From HGM04593 sp045591315 (GTDB taxonomy: Bacteria; Bacteroidota; Bacteroidia; Bacteroidales; Bacteroidaceae): DNA of 64,000 nucleotides. The stretch covers positions 178,494-242,493 of the forward strand of contig JAZNSN010000081.1 in the NCBI GenBank assembly GCA_045591315.1, given 5' to 3'. The notes under the pieces are model-generated. The model worked only from the letters and a program-made list of their open reading frames with translations, did not search any database and was not told the origin of the DNA. The position numbers and the translations under genes were made by a program. Positions 26,535 through 34,660 of the stretch are shown piece after piece (the first letter of the stretch is position 1; every line of letters starts with the position of its first letter).

Positions 26535-27101
26535 ATGAAAAAGGGCAAGGTAGTTATTTTTTCGGCACCGTCGGGCTCAGGAAAGTCAACTCTGGTGCAT
26601 TTCCTTATGGACAAGGACCCTTCTTTCGGTTTCTCGGTATCGGCCACCAGCCGTCCTCCGCGCGGTGAGGAGAAACATGGCAAGGACTACTTCTTCTTTA
26701 CTCCTGACGAGTTCCGTGCGCGTATAGCCGCCGACGAGTTCGTTGAGTACGAAGAGGTCTATCCCGGCCGTTTCTACGGGACTCTGAAGTCGCAGGTAGA
26801 ACGCCAGCTGGAGCATCAGAACATCCTGTTCGATGTCGATGTGAAGGGGGGGTGCAGCCTGAAGAAGTATTATGGCGAGCGTGCTCTTTTCATTTTTGTC
26901 CAGGCACCTTCGATTGATGTATTGCGCGAGCGTCTTGTGCGCCGTGGCGATACGGCGATGGAAGAGATTGAGAAACGTGTCGGCAAGGCCGAATATGAGA
27001 TGACATTCTCCAAGTTTGCCGATAGGGTGATTGTCAACGACGACCTTGAGTCGGCCAAGAAGGAACTGATGCATATTGTTGACAAGTTTCTTAATGAATA
27101 A
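26535..27101 (+). CDS. gmk: Guanylate kinase
   Basis: 188-residue enzyme phosphorylating GMP to GDP with ATP. P-loop SAPSGSGKST at residues ~10-19, GMP-binding SATSRPPRGEEKHGKDYFF and LVRRGDTAMEEIEKR lid region. Length normal. It overlaps nadD by 8 bases at its 3' end. Confidence 0.97.
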   Translation: MKKGKVVIFSAPSGSGKSTLVHFLMDKDPSFGFSVSATSRPPRGEEKHGKDYFFFTPDEFRARIAADEFVEYEEVYPGRFYGTLKSQVERQLEHQNILFDVDVKGGCSLKKYYGERALFIFVQAPSIDVLRERLVRRGDTAMEEIEKRVGKAEYEMTFSKFADRVIVNDDLESAKKELMHIVDKFLNE

Positions 27102-27672
27102 CAGAAAAAGGACCGTGGTTTTCGGCGGGAGCTTCGACCCGGTGCACATCGGGCATCTTTCGCTTGCATCGGAAGTGTGCCGCCGGGGCTTGGCGAGCGA
27201 GGTCTGGTTTATGGTCTCTCCGCAGAATCCTCATAAGCAAGGCACTGATTTGACCGATGAAACAATGCGGCTGCAGATGGTGCAGCTGGCAATAGAAGGG
27301 CGCCAGGGCATGCGTGCTTCCGATTTCGAGTTCGGCTTGCCTCGCCCTTCATATACGGTAAATACCCTGGCAGCCTTGGAACAGGCTTTTCCCGACAGGG
27401 AATTTCTCTTGCTCATCGGTGCCGATAACTGGAACAAGTTCGGCCTTTGGTACAAGGGTGATGAGATACTGGCGCGTTACGGCATAATTGTATATCCGCG
27501 AGGCGGTGAAGAGTGCCCCGAACTTCCGAAGGGCGTGACATGGCTTCAGGCAGAGCTGTATGATGTCAGTTCTACAATGGTTCGCAACATGGTATCTGCC
27601 GGCAAGGATATCAAGGGGCTGGTTCCCGATTCCGTTGCCGATTTTATAGAAAGGAATGAATTATATAAATGA
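27094..27672 (+). CDS. nadD: Nicotinate-nucleotide adenylyltransferase
   Basis: Makes nicotinate adenine dinucleotide from nicotinate mononucleotide and ATP in NAD synthesis. The 192-residue protein has the nucleotidyltransferase motif GGSFDPVHIGHLSLA and the C-terminal VSSTMVRNMVSAGKD signature (consensus ISST.IR). The ATG at 27094 overlaps the gmk stop by 8 bases and is preferred over an upstream in-frame TTG at 27076. With nadK at 6188 and the NAD(P)HX repair enzyme at 38510, three NAD metabolism genes are in the window. Confidence 0.96.
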   Translation: MNNRKRTVVFGGSFDPVHIGHLSLASEVCRRGLASEVWFMVSPQNPHKQGTDLTDETMRLQMVQLAIEGRQGMRASDFEFGLPRPSYTVNTLAALEQAFPDREFLLLIGADNWNKFGLWYKGDEILARYGIIVYPRGGEECPELPKGVTWLQAELYDVSSTMVRNMVSAGKDIKGLVPDSVADFIERNELYK

Positions 27673-28313
27673 ATATGAAAAAGTATATAGTCTGTTTTTT
27701 GTTGATTTTTCCTGCACTCGCTAACGCGCAGGTAAAGCTGTATGATGAGTTGTGTGACCCGTTACAGGCTGTCTTCTGCGACTATGCACGCAACGAGGGC
27801 GAAGTCGTGTATCTGTCGAACCCGAACGGGCAGTATATAGGAACACTGATAGACGACAAGCTCTATGGCTGGGGCTTCTACCTTTCCAATAACGGGTCTC
27901 AGTCATTCGGGCAGTACAGGAACGGCAAAATCGTTTTCGGTCTGATAATTACCGATGATGTGGCGAAGGTAGGCGGTGAGGACAACTATGTCATGTACAG
28001 TCTGAATAGCGGTGAGGTTGTGGCATGGTACGTCAATGGAGGCAAGATGCAGTTGGAGTACCCTCTGGTGCCTGCTGAGAATGAGCCGGTGCCGTCTTAT
28101 TCGTTCAAGAAGGAGAAATACGCAAATGGCGATATCTTCTATGGCGAGTTCTTCGAAGGCAGAAGGCACGGATATGGTGTCTATTGCTGGTCGAACGGCG
28201 ATATGTGGTACGGACGCTACAAAGAGGGATACCGTAACGGTTACGGCATGCTCATAAAACCCGACCGTACAGTGCATTACGGCAAGTGGGTCGGTGACCG
28301 CAAGGTCGAGTGA
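27669..28313 (+). CDS. Exported MORN-repeat protein
   Basis: 214 residues with a signal peptide (MKKYIVCFLLIFPALANAQ). Several MORN-type repeats are visible, for example GQYIGTLIDDKLYGWGFYL near residue 55 and, in the last third, GDIFYGEFFEGRRHGYGVY and GDMWYGRYKEGYRNGYGML. Such repeats form elongated beta hairpins used for binding. The start overlaps the nadD stop (ATGA). No enzyme domain was seen; the partner is unknown. Confidence 0.85.
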   Translation: MNMKKYIVCFLLIFPALANAQVKLYDELCDPLQAVFCDYARNEGEVVYLSNPNGQYIGTLIDDKLYGWGFYLSNNGSQSFGQYRNGKIVFGLIITDDVAKVGGEDNYVMYSLNSGEVVAWYVNGGKMQLEYPLVPAENEPVPSYSFKKEKYANGDIFYGEFFEGRRHGYGVYCWSNGDMWYGRYKEGYRNGYGMLIKPDRTVHYGKWVGDRKVE

Positions 28314-28363
28314 GGCGTGGGGTTTATGACTTGTAAATGTATGTCAGTAAATAAATTTCAGCT

Positions 28364-29641
28364 ATGAATAAAGGATTCTTGTATTTAGTATCATTTATTG
28401 CAGTCTCGTTCCTGGCGTTGCCGGCGGTTGCGCAGGAAGGGAGTACGGTTACTCTGTCGGGTAACGGGTATATAACAGCAGCTCCAGAGGGAAAACCCTT
28501 CATTGACGACCAGCGTTGCGAGCTGCGCAACTGGAACGATCCGGGAACGGTAGTAAGCTTCTACTTCAGAACAGAAAAAAGTGGCAAAATGAATATTGCT
28601 CTCAATGCAAAGGGACATTCTCAGATTGAGGTTTCCCTTTTGGGCAAAAAGAAAAAGGTAAGGCTTGACAGCGACTCTATTGCACGTATAGAGGTGGGAA
28701 CGTTCAAGGTAAAGAGCCCCGGCTATGTAAAGATGGATATCCGTGGCGTGAAGATAAATGAAGGAGAAACTTTCGGCAATATAGAATCTGTTGCCGTTGG
28801 CGGCAACGTAGATCCTGTCGTTTGTGTATCTCCTGAGTTCAGTGCCCATTTCGGGCGTCGCGGTCCTTCAGTGCATCTGGGCTATATACTGCCTAAAGAG
28901 GATGTGGAGTGGTTCTACAACGAGGTTACGGTGCCGGAGGAGGGTGATATCCCCAGCAGCTACTATATGGCTTGCGGTTTCGGTCAGGGGTATTTCGGAA
29001 TGCAGAACAACAGCCCGCACAAGAGAAAAGTGCTCTTTTCGGTGTGGAGCCCATACGAAACCGACAATGCGTCAGAGATTCCCGATTCGTTGCGTGTTGT
29101 GCTCCTGAAGAAAGGCGAGAATGTTAAGGTGCAGGATTTCGGAAACGAGGGCTCCGGAGGACAGAGCTATATGCACTACGACTGGAAAGCCGGAGAACGT
29201 TGCCGCTTCCTTATGGGAGTAAGGCCCGACGGCAATGGCAATACAGTATATACGGCCTATTTCTTTGACAATGCAAAGGGCAAGTGGCAGCTTGTAGCCT
29301 CTTTCCGCCGTCCGGAAATCACCACATGGTACACCGGTGCACACTCATTCCTGGAGAATTTCAATCCTGTCATGGGCTATATCAACCGCAAGGCCTGCTA
29401 CGGCAACCAATGGGCACGTACTGTTGACGGCAAGTGGGTTCCGGTGACGAAGGCGCGCTTTACATGCGATGCAACAGGGCATCATAAACAGCGTCTCGAC
29501 TATAGCGGCTGTGTCGAAGGCGATAGCTTCTTCCTCACTATGGGCGGCTTTTTCAACGACTATTTAAGCTCCGGCACAATATTTGAGCGTGCTGGCAATG
29601 TGACAGAGGCACCGGAAATCGATTTCTCCACACTTGAATAG
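28364..29641 (+). CDS. Exported DUF3472 domain protein (with DUF5077-like N-terminus)
   Basis: 425 residues with a signal peptide ending near PAVAQEG. The N-terminal ~130 residues look like the DUF5077 beta-sandwich (ELRNWNDPGTVVSFYFRTE), followed by DUF3472 (GPSVHLGYILP, YYMACGFGQGYFGMQNN, FSVWSPYETDN, WYTGAHSFLENF). These domains occur in Bacteroidota surface or periplasmic proteins and are thought to bind carbohydrate, but I know of no established function. It follows the MORN gene by 50 bases and may be on the same transcript. Confidence 0.82.
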   Translation: MNKGFLYLVSFIAVSFLALPAVAQEGSTVTLSGNGYITAAPEGKPFIDDQRCELRNWNDPGTVVSFYFRTEKSGKMNIALNAKGHSQIEVSLLGKKKKVRLDSDSIARIEVGTFKVKSPGYVKMDIRGVKINEGETFGNIESVAVGGNVDPVVCVSPEFSAHFGRRGPSVHLGYILPKEDVEWFYNEVTVPEEGDIPSSYYMACGFGQGYFGMQNNSPHKRKVLFSVWSPYETDNASEIPDSLRVVLLKKGENVKVQDFGNEGSGGQSYMHYDWKAGERCRFLMGVRPDGNGNTVYTAYFFDNAKGKWQLVASFRRPEITTWYTGAHSFLENFNPVMGYINRKACYGNQWARTVDGKWVPVTKARFTCDATGHHKQRLDYSGCVEGDSFFLTMGGFFNDYLSSGTIFERAGNVTEAPEIDFSTLE

Positions 29642-29678
29642 GATAAACATTTTTGCTTCGGAAATTTCCGCAGTAAAA

Positions 29679-29709
29679 TTGTGACGGTATATAAATTTGG
29701 TTATCTTTG
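29679..29709 (+). promoter_or_regulatory. Strong Bacteroidota-type promoter (TTG - 20 bases - TATCTTTG)
   Basis: TTG at 29679-29681 and TATCTTTG at 29702-29709 match both parts of the known -33/-7 consensus with ideal spacing. It predicts a transcript with a ~100-base leader before the GH109-like gene at 29815, and shows that an upstream in-frame TTG start at 29707 lies within the promoter. Confidence 0.8.
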
Positions 29710-29814
29710 CAACATGCACTATTACGGTGCATTGCATGGCGTGTGCCTGCATTGTTTGAAAACGCATACTTTGAAAACATTAACAAACAATATTTATCTA
29801 AAACACACTGTAAT

Positions 29815-31491
29815 ATGAACTTGAAGAAATTTTTCGGTCTTGCCTTGTGCGGTATCGTTGCTCTTATGGGCTCAACAGCACAGGCGCAGTCACTTTCTCC
29901 TTCAACAAAGTGGCATTGGGACAAGGGTACTATCGTAGTTGAAACACCGGAGCGTCCTGCAGGTCAGGAGCACGCTTTGAACCTTGCAGTAGCTCCAATC
30001 AAGACAGTTCGCGTTGCGTTCGTAGGTCTTGGTATGCGCGGTCCTGGCGCGGTAGTACGTTTCTGCCGTATCCCAGGCGTTGAGATTGTTGCTCTTTGCG
30101 ACTACGAGTATGAGCGTGCAGAGAAGTGTCAGGAAGAGCTCCGCAAGCAGAACCTTATTCCTGCAGACATCTACTATGGCGAGAAGGGTTATGAGGAGCT
30201 TTGCAAGCGTCCTGATATCGACCTCGTTTATGTTGCCGCTGACTGGAACCACCACTATCCTGTAGCAAAGTGCGCTCTTGAGAACGGCAAGCACACAGCA
30301 ATCGAGGTTCCTTCTGCAATGAACCTTGAGCAGTGCTGGAGTCTTATCGACCTCGCAGAGAAGACACGTCTCCACTGTTTCATCCTTGAGAACTGCTGCT
30401 ACGACGACTATGAGATGAACGCTCTTGCAATGGCTCAGGACGGCGTGTTCGGTGAGATTATCCGCGCTGAGGGTGCTTACATCCACAGCCTTGAGTGGTT
30501 CTGGGATGCATACTGGAAGGACCCTGCCGACAACGATGTTGACAACCTCCACTGGCGTCTGAAGTACAACAAGGAGAACCGTGGCGACCTCTACGCTACT
30601 CACGGCCTTGGCCCCGTTGCGCAGTGCCTTGACATTCACCGTGGCGACCGCTTCACAACATTGGTTGCAATGGATACAGATCCTTTCTTCGGCAAGCAGC
30701 TTGTAAAGGAGAAGACAGGCAAGGAGTGCAAGGAGTTCCGCAATGGTGACCACACTACAACACTTATGCGTACAGCAAAGGGTAAGGTTGTCGAGATTCA
30801 GCACAACGTCATGACTCCTCAGCCATACAACCGCTTGTTCAAGCTCACAGGTACAAAGGGTTACGCTACAAAGTATCCGGAGCCAAAGCTTGCCCTTTCA
30901 GGCGATGCTCTCAAGGATACAGGCGCACCTCAGGTTGATAACCTCAACGCTCACGGCTTCATGAGCGATGTACAGAAGGATGCCATGATGGCTAAGTACT
31001 ACCACCCGATCCTCAAGAAGTATGTTGAGAAGGGCCGCGACCTCGGTCATGGCGGTATGGACTTCGTAATGGATTCTCGTCTTGTATATTGCTTGCAGAA
31101 CGGTCTTCCTCTCGATATGGACGTTTATGACTTGGCAGAGTGGTGCTGCTTGGCAGAGCTCGGTACATTGTCAATGGACAACAACTGCGCAGCTGTAACA
31201 TTCCCCGACTTCACACGCGGTTACTGGGATGTTCAGAAGGGTTACAAGCATGCATACGCAACTCCTGAGGCAGAGGCTGCAACAGAGGCTGAGGCTGAGG
31301 CTTACAGCGCAGCTCAGAAGGCTGTTACTGTTCAGAAGAAGCTTTGGGATCTTTACGATGCTGTAAAGGCTGCAAAGGCTGCCGGCAATGCAAAGGCTGA
31401 GGCTAAGGCTCAGAAGAAGCTCGACGCTGCAAAGGCTGCTGCTGACAAGGCTATCGCAAAGGAGTTGAAGAAGGCTCTTGCTACGAAATAA
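29815..31491 (+). CDS. Secreted Gfo/Idh/MocA family protein, GH109-like, with Ala/Lys/Glu-rich tail
   Basis: 558 residues with a signal peptide (FGLALCGIVALMGSTAQAQ). The Rossmann opening VAFVGLGMRGPGAV binds a nucleotide cofactor, and the segments TAIEVPSAMNLEQCW, ENCCYDDYEMNAL, AEGAYIHSLEWF and THGLGPVAQCLDIHRGDRF closely follow the GH109 family (NAD-dependent alpha-N-acetylgalactosaminidases). A sugar-processing role in the periplasm is therefore likely; the substrate is inferred. The last ~75 residues (484-558) are almost only Ala, Lys and Glu with a helical, coiled-coil-like pattern, which GH109 proteins do not usually have. It is a single-gene unit with a near-consensus promoter and a strong terminator. 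Confidence 0.88.
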   Translation: MNLKKFFGLALCGIVALMGSTAQAQSLSPSTKWHWDKGTIVVETPERPAGQEHALNLAVAPIKTVRVAFVGLGMRGPGAVVRFCRIPGVEIVALCDYEYERAEKCQEELRKQNLIPADIYYGEKGYEELCKRPDIDLVYVAADWNHHYPVAKCALENGKHTAIEVPSAMNLEQCWSLIDLAEKTRLHCFILENCCYDDYEMNALAMAQDGVFGEIIRAEGAYIHSLEWFWDAYWKDPADNDVDNLHWRLKYNKENRGDLYATHGLGPVAQCLDIHRGDRFTTLVAMDTDPFFGKQLVKEKTGKECKEFRNGDHTTTLMRTAKGKVVEIQHNVMTPQPYNRLFKLTGTKGYATKYPEPKLALSGDALKDTGAPQVDNLNAHGFMSDVQKDAMMAKYYHPILKKYVEKGRDLGHGGMDFVMDSRLVYCLQNGLPLDMDVYDLAEWCCLAELGTLSMDNNCAAVTFPDFTRGYWDVQKGYKHAYATPEAEAATEAEAEAYSAAQKAVTVQKKLWDLYDAVKAAKAAGNAKAEAKAQKKLDAAKAAADKAIAKELKKALATK

Positions 31492-31510
31492 TAAGCATTT
31501 AAGGCTATAA

Positions 31511-31550
31511 AAAGACGAGGTGCCACGCATTGTGGTGCCTCGTCTTTTTT
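31511..31550 (+). terminator. Strong terminator of the GH109-like gene
   Basis: A 16-bp perfect stem (31511-31526 with 31532-31547, core GACGAGGTGCCAC) and a 5-base loop are followed by a T run, 20 bases after the stop codon. Confidence 0.93.
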
Positions 31551-31622
31551 GTTTAACACAGCGGAGGAGTATGAGCTCTGCAGTAGCGGATGCGGTTCCT
31601 ATGGGCAAATATCCCTGCAGGC

Positions 31623-31640
31623 TTTACAAAAATTTGTAAA
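31623..31640. promoter_or_regulatory. Perfect dyad TTTACAAA-AA-TTTGTAAA, candidate operator
   Basis: Two 8-base arms are exact reverse complements around two A bases, 80 bases upstream of the predicted -7 box of the aromatic operon. The size suits a dimeric DNA-binding protein. No regulator is known to me for this site. Confidence 0.35.
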
Positions 31641-31696
31641 ATTCCATTAATTGTTTGCAAAATAGCAGAAAGGCATTGTGCATTTTTGCGATTATT

Positions 31697-31727
31697 TTAG
31701 GATAATTGAAGTTTCTTTGTAAATTTG
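31697..31727 (+). promoter_or_regulatory. Candidate promoter of the aromatic operon (TTAG - 19 bases - TAAATTTG)
   Basis: The -7 box TAAATTTG (31720-31727) is an exact consensus match; TTAG at 31697-31700 is one base off TTTG at the right spacing. It ends 33 bases before the DAHP synthase start at 31761. Confidence 0.55.
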
Positions 31728-31760
31728 CAATTCACAAGATTAAGAATAGAAAACCATATT

Positions 31761-32774
31761 ATGATAGCAGTACTTAAACATGGAGTAACAAAGGCACAGC
31801 AGGATAACCTTATCCATTGGCTGGAGTCGCAGAATGTTAGGGTGCATGTGTCCGAGGGCGAGATGCAGACTGTCATCGGCCTCATCGGTGATACCCGAAA
31901 GATAGATATGGACCTGCTTGCAGGCCTTGAGATAATCGACCGCGTGACACGTGTTACCGACCCGTTCAAGAGCGCGAACCGCAGCTTCCACCCCGAAGAC
32001 ACGGTAGTAACCGTGGGCGAGGGTGAGAATCAGGTTAAAATCGGCGGCGGCAACTTTGCAATAATGGCAGGCCCTTGTTCGGTAGAGAGCGAGGAACAGA
32101 TACTTGCTGTTGCACATGCAGTAAAGGCTTCGGGCGCGAATATCCTTCGCGGAGGTGCCTTCAAGCCGCGCACATCGCCCTATGATTTTCAGGGACTGCG
32201 TGCCGAAGGCCTTCAGTTGCTTCTGAAGGCGCGTGAGGCAACAGGATTGCCTATCGTTACTGAGATAATGTCGGCTTCGCACCTCGACCTCTTTTCCGAT
32301 GTGGATATAATACAGGTCGGTGCGCGCAATATGCAGAACTTCGAGCTCCTCAAGGAACTCGGCCGCAGCAACAAGCCAATCCTGCTGAAGCGCGGTCTTT
32401 CGGCAACGCTGAAGGAGCTGCTCATGAGTGCCGAGTACATCATGTCCGAGGGTAATGAGCAGGTAATCCTCTGCGAGCGTGGAATCCGCAGCTACGACAA
32501 CTATACACGTAATGTGCTCGACCTTGCAGCCGTTCCGGTTCTGCAGGGCCTTACACACCTTCCTATCGTCGTTGACCCCAGTCATGCGACAGGCGTTTCA
32601 CGTCTTGTGCGTCCGATGGCATGCGCTGCAACTGCTGCCGGTGCCGATGGCCTTATCATCGAGGTCCACAACAACCCGGTATGCGCTCTTTGCGACGGTG
32701 CGCAGTCGCTCACTCCGGAGCAGTTCGACGAGGTGGCACAGCGTGTCCGTGAGATACGCGGCATAATGCACTAA
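31761..32774 (+). CDS. aroF: 3-deoxy-7-phosphoheptulonate (DAHP) synthase, type I-beta
   Basis: First step of the shikimate pathway: joins PEP and erythrose 4-phosphate. The 337-residue protein has an N-terminal ferredoxin-like domain (about residues 1-70, IAVLKHGVTKAQQDNL), which is often where allosteric effectors act, followed by a KDO8P-synthase-like barrel: MAGPCSVESEEQIL, RGGAFKPRTSPYDFQG, VGARNMQNFELL, KRGLSATLKE and VDPSHATGV. I start at 31761 (MIAVLKHG); a longer frame from 31725 begins inside the predicted promoter. First gene of an operon with tyrA, aroB, aroA and pheA. Confidence 0.95.
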   Translation: MIAVLKHGVTKAQQDNLIHWLESQNVRVHVSEGEMQTVIGLIGDTRKIDMDLLAGLEIIDRVTRVTDPFKSANRSFHPEDTVVTVGEGENQVKIGGGNFAIMAGPCSVESEEQILAVAHAVKASGANILRGGAFKPRTSPYDFQGLRAEGLQLLLKAREATGLPIVTEIMSASHLDLFSDVDIIQVGARNMQNFELLKELGRSNKPILLKRGLSATLKELLMSAEYIMSEGNEQVILCERGIRSYDNYTRNVLDLAAVPVLQGLTHLPIVVDPSHATGVSRLVRPMACAATAAGADGLIIEVHNNPVCALCDGAQSLTPEQFDEVAQRVREIRGIMH

Positions 32775-32777
32775 GGT

Positions 32778-33608
32778 ATGACTGTAGGGATTGTCGGTCT
32801 TGGTCTTATAGGAGGCTCGGCAGCCAAAGCATTCAAGGCTGCCGGCTACAAAGTACTGTCCTACGACATAGACAAAAGCATAACCGGCTTCGCCTCCCTT
32901 GAAGGCACAGTCGATGCGGAACTATCAGCAGACAATATTGCTTCGTGTGACCTTATTCTCCTGACAGCAACGCCAAAGGCTGTTGCCGGCTATCTTAAGG
33001 AGAATGCTGGGCTTATTCCTGAACATGCTCTGGTAATAGACTTCTGCGGAACAAAGCAGATGATATGCGACCTGGGCTTTGCGCTTGCAGCAGAGCATGG
33101 GTTCACCTTTGTAGGCGGTCACCCTATGGCAGGTCTGCAGTATTCGGGCTACAAGTATTCAAAACCGTCGCTCTTTAACGGAGCGTCGTTCATAATCGTT
33201 CCGCCCGTACACGACGACATCGCTCTTCTCGACAGGGTGAAACAGGCTCTGATGCCTCTCGGCTTCAAGAAGTACGTTGTTACGAATGCCGATTTCCATG
33301 ACCGCATGATTGCATACACGTCGCAGATGTGCCACGTGGTGTCAAACGCTTTCATCAAGAGCCCGTCGGCAAAGTTCCATAGGGGCTACAGTGCCGGCAG
33401 TTTCCGCGACTTCACACGCGTGTCGCGCCTGAACGAGAACATGTGGACCGAACTGTTTATAGAGAACAAGAGTCATCTTCTGCAGGAACTCGACCTGCTC
33501 ATAAGCTCGCTTGCCGAGTATCGTGAAGCTATTGCAGCCGAGGATTCCGAATCGTTGTGCAGGCTGTTGCGTGACGGCCGCATAGCAAAGGAGGATGCCG
33601 AAAAATGA
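32778..33608 (+). CDS. tyrA: Prephenate dehydrogenase
   Basis: Oxidises prephenate to 4-hydroxyphenylpyruvate for tyrosine. The 276-residue protein has the NAD-binding opening VGIVGLGLIGGSAAKAF, then DFCGTKQMI, GGHPMAGLQYSGY and YTSQMCHVVSNA with the catalytic His region. No C-terminal ACT domain and no fused chorismate mutase, which here is part of pheA. Three bases separate it from the DAHP synthase gene, and its stop overlaps the aroB start (ATGA). Confidence 0.94.
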   Translation: MTVGIVGLGLIGGSAAKAFKAAGYKVLSYDIDKSITGFASLEGTVDAELSADNIASCDLILLTATPKAVAGYLKENAGLIPEHALVIDFCGTKQMICDLGFALAAEHGFTFVGGHPMAGLQYSGYKYSKPSLFNGASFIIVPPVHDDIALLDRVKQALMPLGFKKYVVTNADFHDRMIAYTSQMCHVVSNAFIKSPSAKFHRGYSAGSFRDFTRVSRLNENMWTELFIENKSHLLQELDLLISSLAEYREAIAAEDSESLCRLLRDGRIAKEDAEK

Positions 33609-34660
33609 AAACAATGCAATACAGGACAATAGCCGTTGAGGCATCAAGAAGCTACAATATACATATAGGGGCAGGGCTTCTCTCTGCAATAGGCGATATG
33701 ATACGCCCGGCAGTGGGCTGCTGCCGTCTTGCCGTGCTCACCGACAGCAATGTCGATTCGCTGTACGGCAATTCCATTATGGATAATCTCCGTTCGGCAG
33801 GCTATGAGGCATGCAAGTTCGTCATTCCGGCAGGTGAAGCATCGAAATGTGCCGATAATCTTCTTGCCTTCCTTAACTTCCTTGCTGCAGAACGGCTCAC
33901 GCGCAGCGATGCTGTCGTTGCTTTCGGCGGTGGAGTAGTGGGCGACCTCGGCGGCCTTTCGGCATCGCTCTACCTGCGTGGAGTAAAGTATATTCAGGTG
34001 CCTACAACACTGCTTGCCGCTGTTGATAGCTCTGTCGGCGGCAAGACAGCGATAGATATACCGGCAGGAAAGAATCTTGTAGGCAGCTTCTACCAGCCGT
34101 CGATGGTATGCTGCGATACCGAACTCATGGATACTCTACCGGCCGAAATCTACCGTGACGGCTGTGCCGAGGTCATAAAATACGGTGTCATACTCGATGC
34201 TTCTCTCTATCGTCTTCTGCACGATGTGCCTTTTGAAAGGGAAAGCGTGGTTGCACGTTGCGTTGAGATAAAGCGCGACATAGTGCAGCAGGACGAGTTC
34301 GACAACGGCATACGCGGTCTGCTCAATTTCGGGCACACCTTCGGGCATGCAATAGAGAAACTGAGCGATTTCGGTGTGTCACATGGCGCGGCAGTGGCCA
34401 AAGGTATGGTAATCGCAGCTAAGGTCGCTCCTCTATGTGGCCTTTGCGATGTTGTCGAGGAACTCTCCTCCCTGCTTGTGCGTTACGGCTTTGATATCAG
34501 CTGTCCGTACAGCGCAAGTGAGATATACAATGCCCTTTTGTCGGACAAGAAACGCCGTGGCGGCACTATATCCGTTGTCCTGCCGCGTGCCATAGGCGAT
34601 TGTACGCTTGTTGATTTGCCGGTAGAAGAACTTGAAACGTTGCTCGAAAAAGTTATATAA
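33605..34660 (+). CDS. aroB: 3-dehydroquinate synthase
   Basis: Second shikimate step, cyclising DAHP to 3-dehydroquinate with NAD and a divalent metal. 351 residues with LTDSNVDSLYG, VAFGGGVVGDLGG, VPTTLLAAVDSSVGGKTAID and the metal-binding NFGHTFGHAIE. Overlaps tyrA by 4 bases and abuts aroA directly. Confidence 0.97.
   Translation: MKTMQYRTIAVEASRSYNIHIGAGLLSAIGDMIRPAVGCCRLAVLTDSNVDSLYGNSIMDNLRSAGYEACKFVIPAGEASKCADNLLAFLNFLAAERLTRSDAVVAFGGGVVGDLGGLSASLYLRGVKYIQVPTTLLAAVDSSVGGKTAIDIPAGKNLVGSFYQPSMVCCDTELMDTLPAEIYRDGCAEVIKYGVILDASLYRLLHDVPFERESVVARCVEIKRDIVQQDEFDNGIRGLLNFGHTFGHAIEKLSDFGVSHGAAVAKGMVIAAKVAPLCGLCDVVEELSSLLVRYGFDISCPYSASEIYNALLSDKKRRGGTISVVLPRAIGDCTLVDLPVEELETLLEKVI

Noticed and set aside
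28324..28363. Promoter for the DUF3472 gene
   Set aside because: No TAnnTTTG match in the 50-base gap; read-through from the upstream operon is as likely.
29650..29672. Palindrome CGGAAATTTCCG after the DUF3472 gene as a terminator
   Set aside because: No loop of useful size and no T run; too short to call.
29707..29814. Extended N-terminus for the GH109-like protein
   Set aside because: It would begin in the promoter box and would bury the signal peptide.
29902..30804. Minus-strand 300-codon frame inside the GH109-like gene
   Set aside because: The strong codon bias of the sense gene leaves the reverse frame open; its product is Val/Leu/Cys-rich noise.
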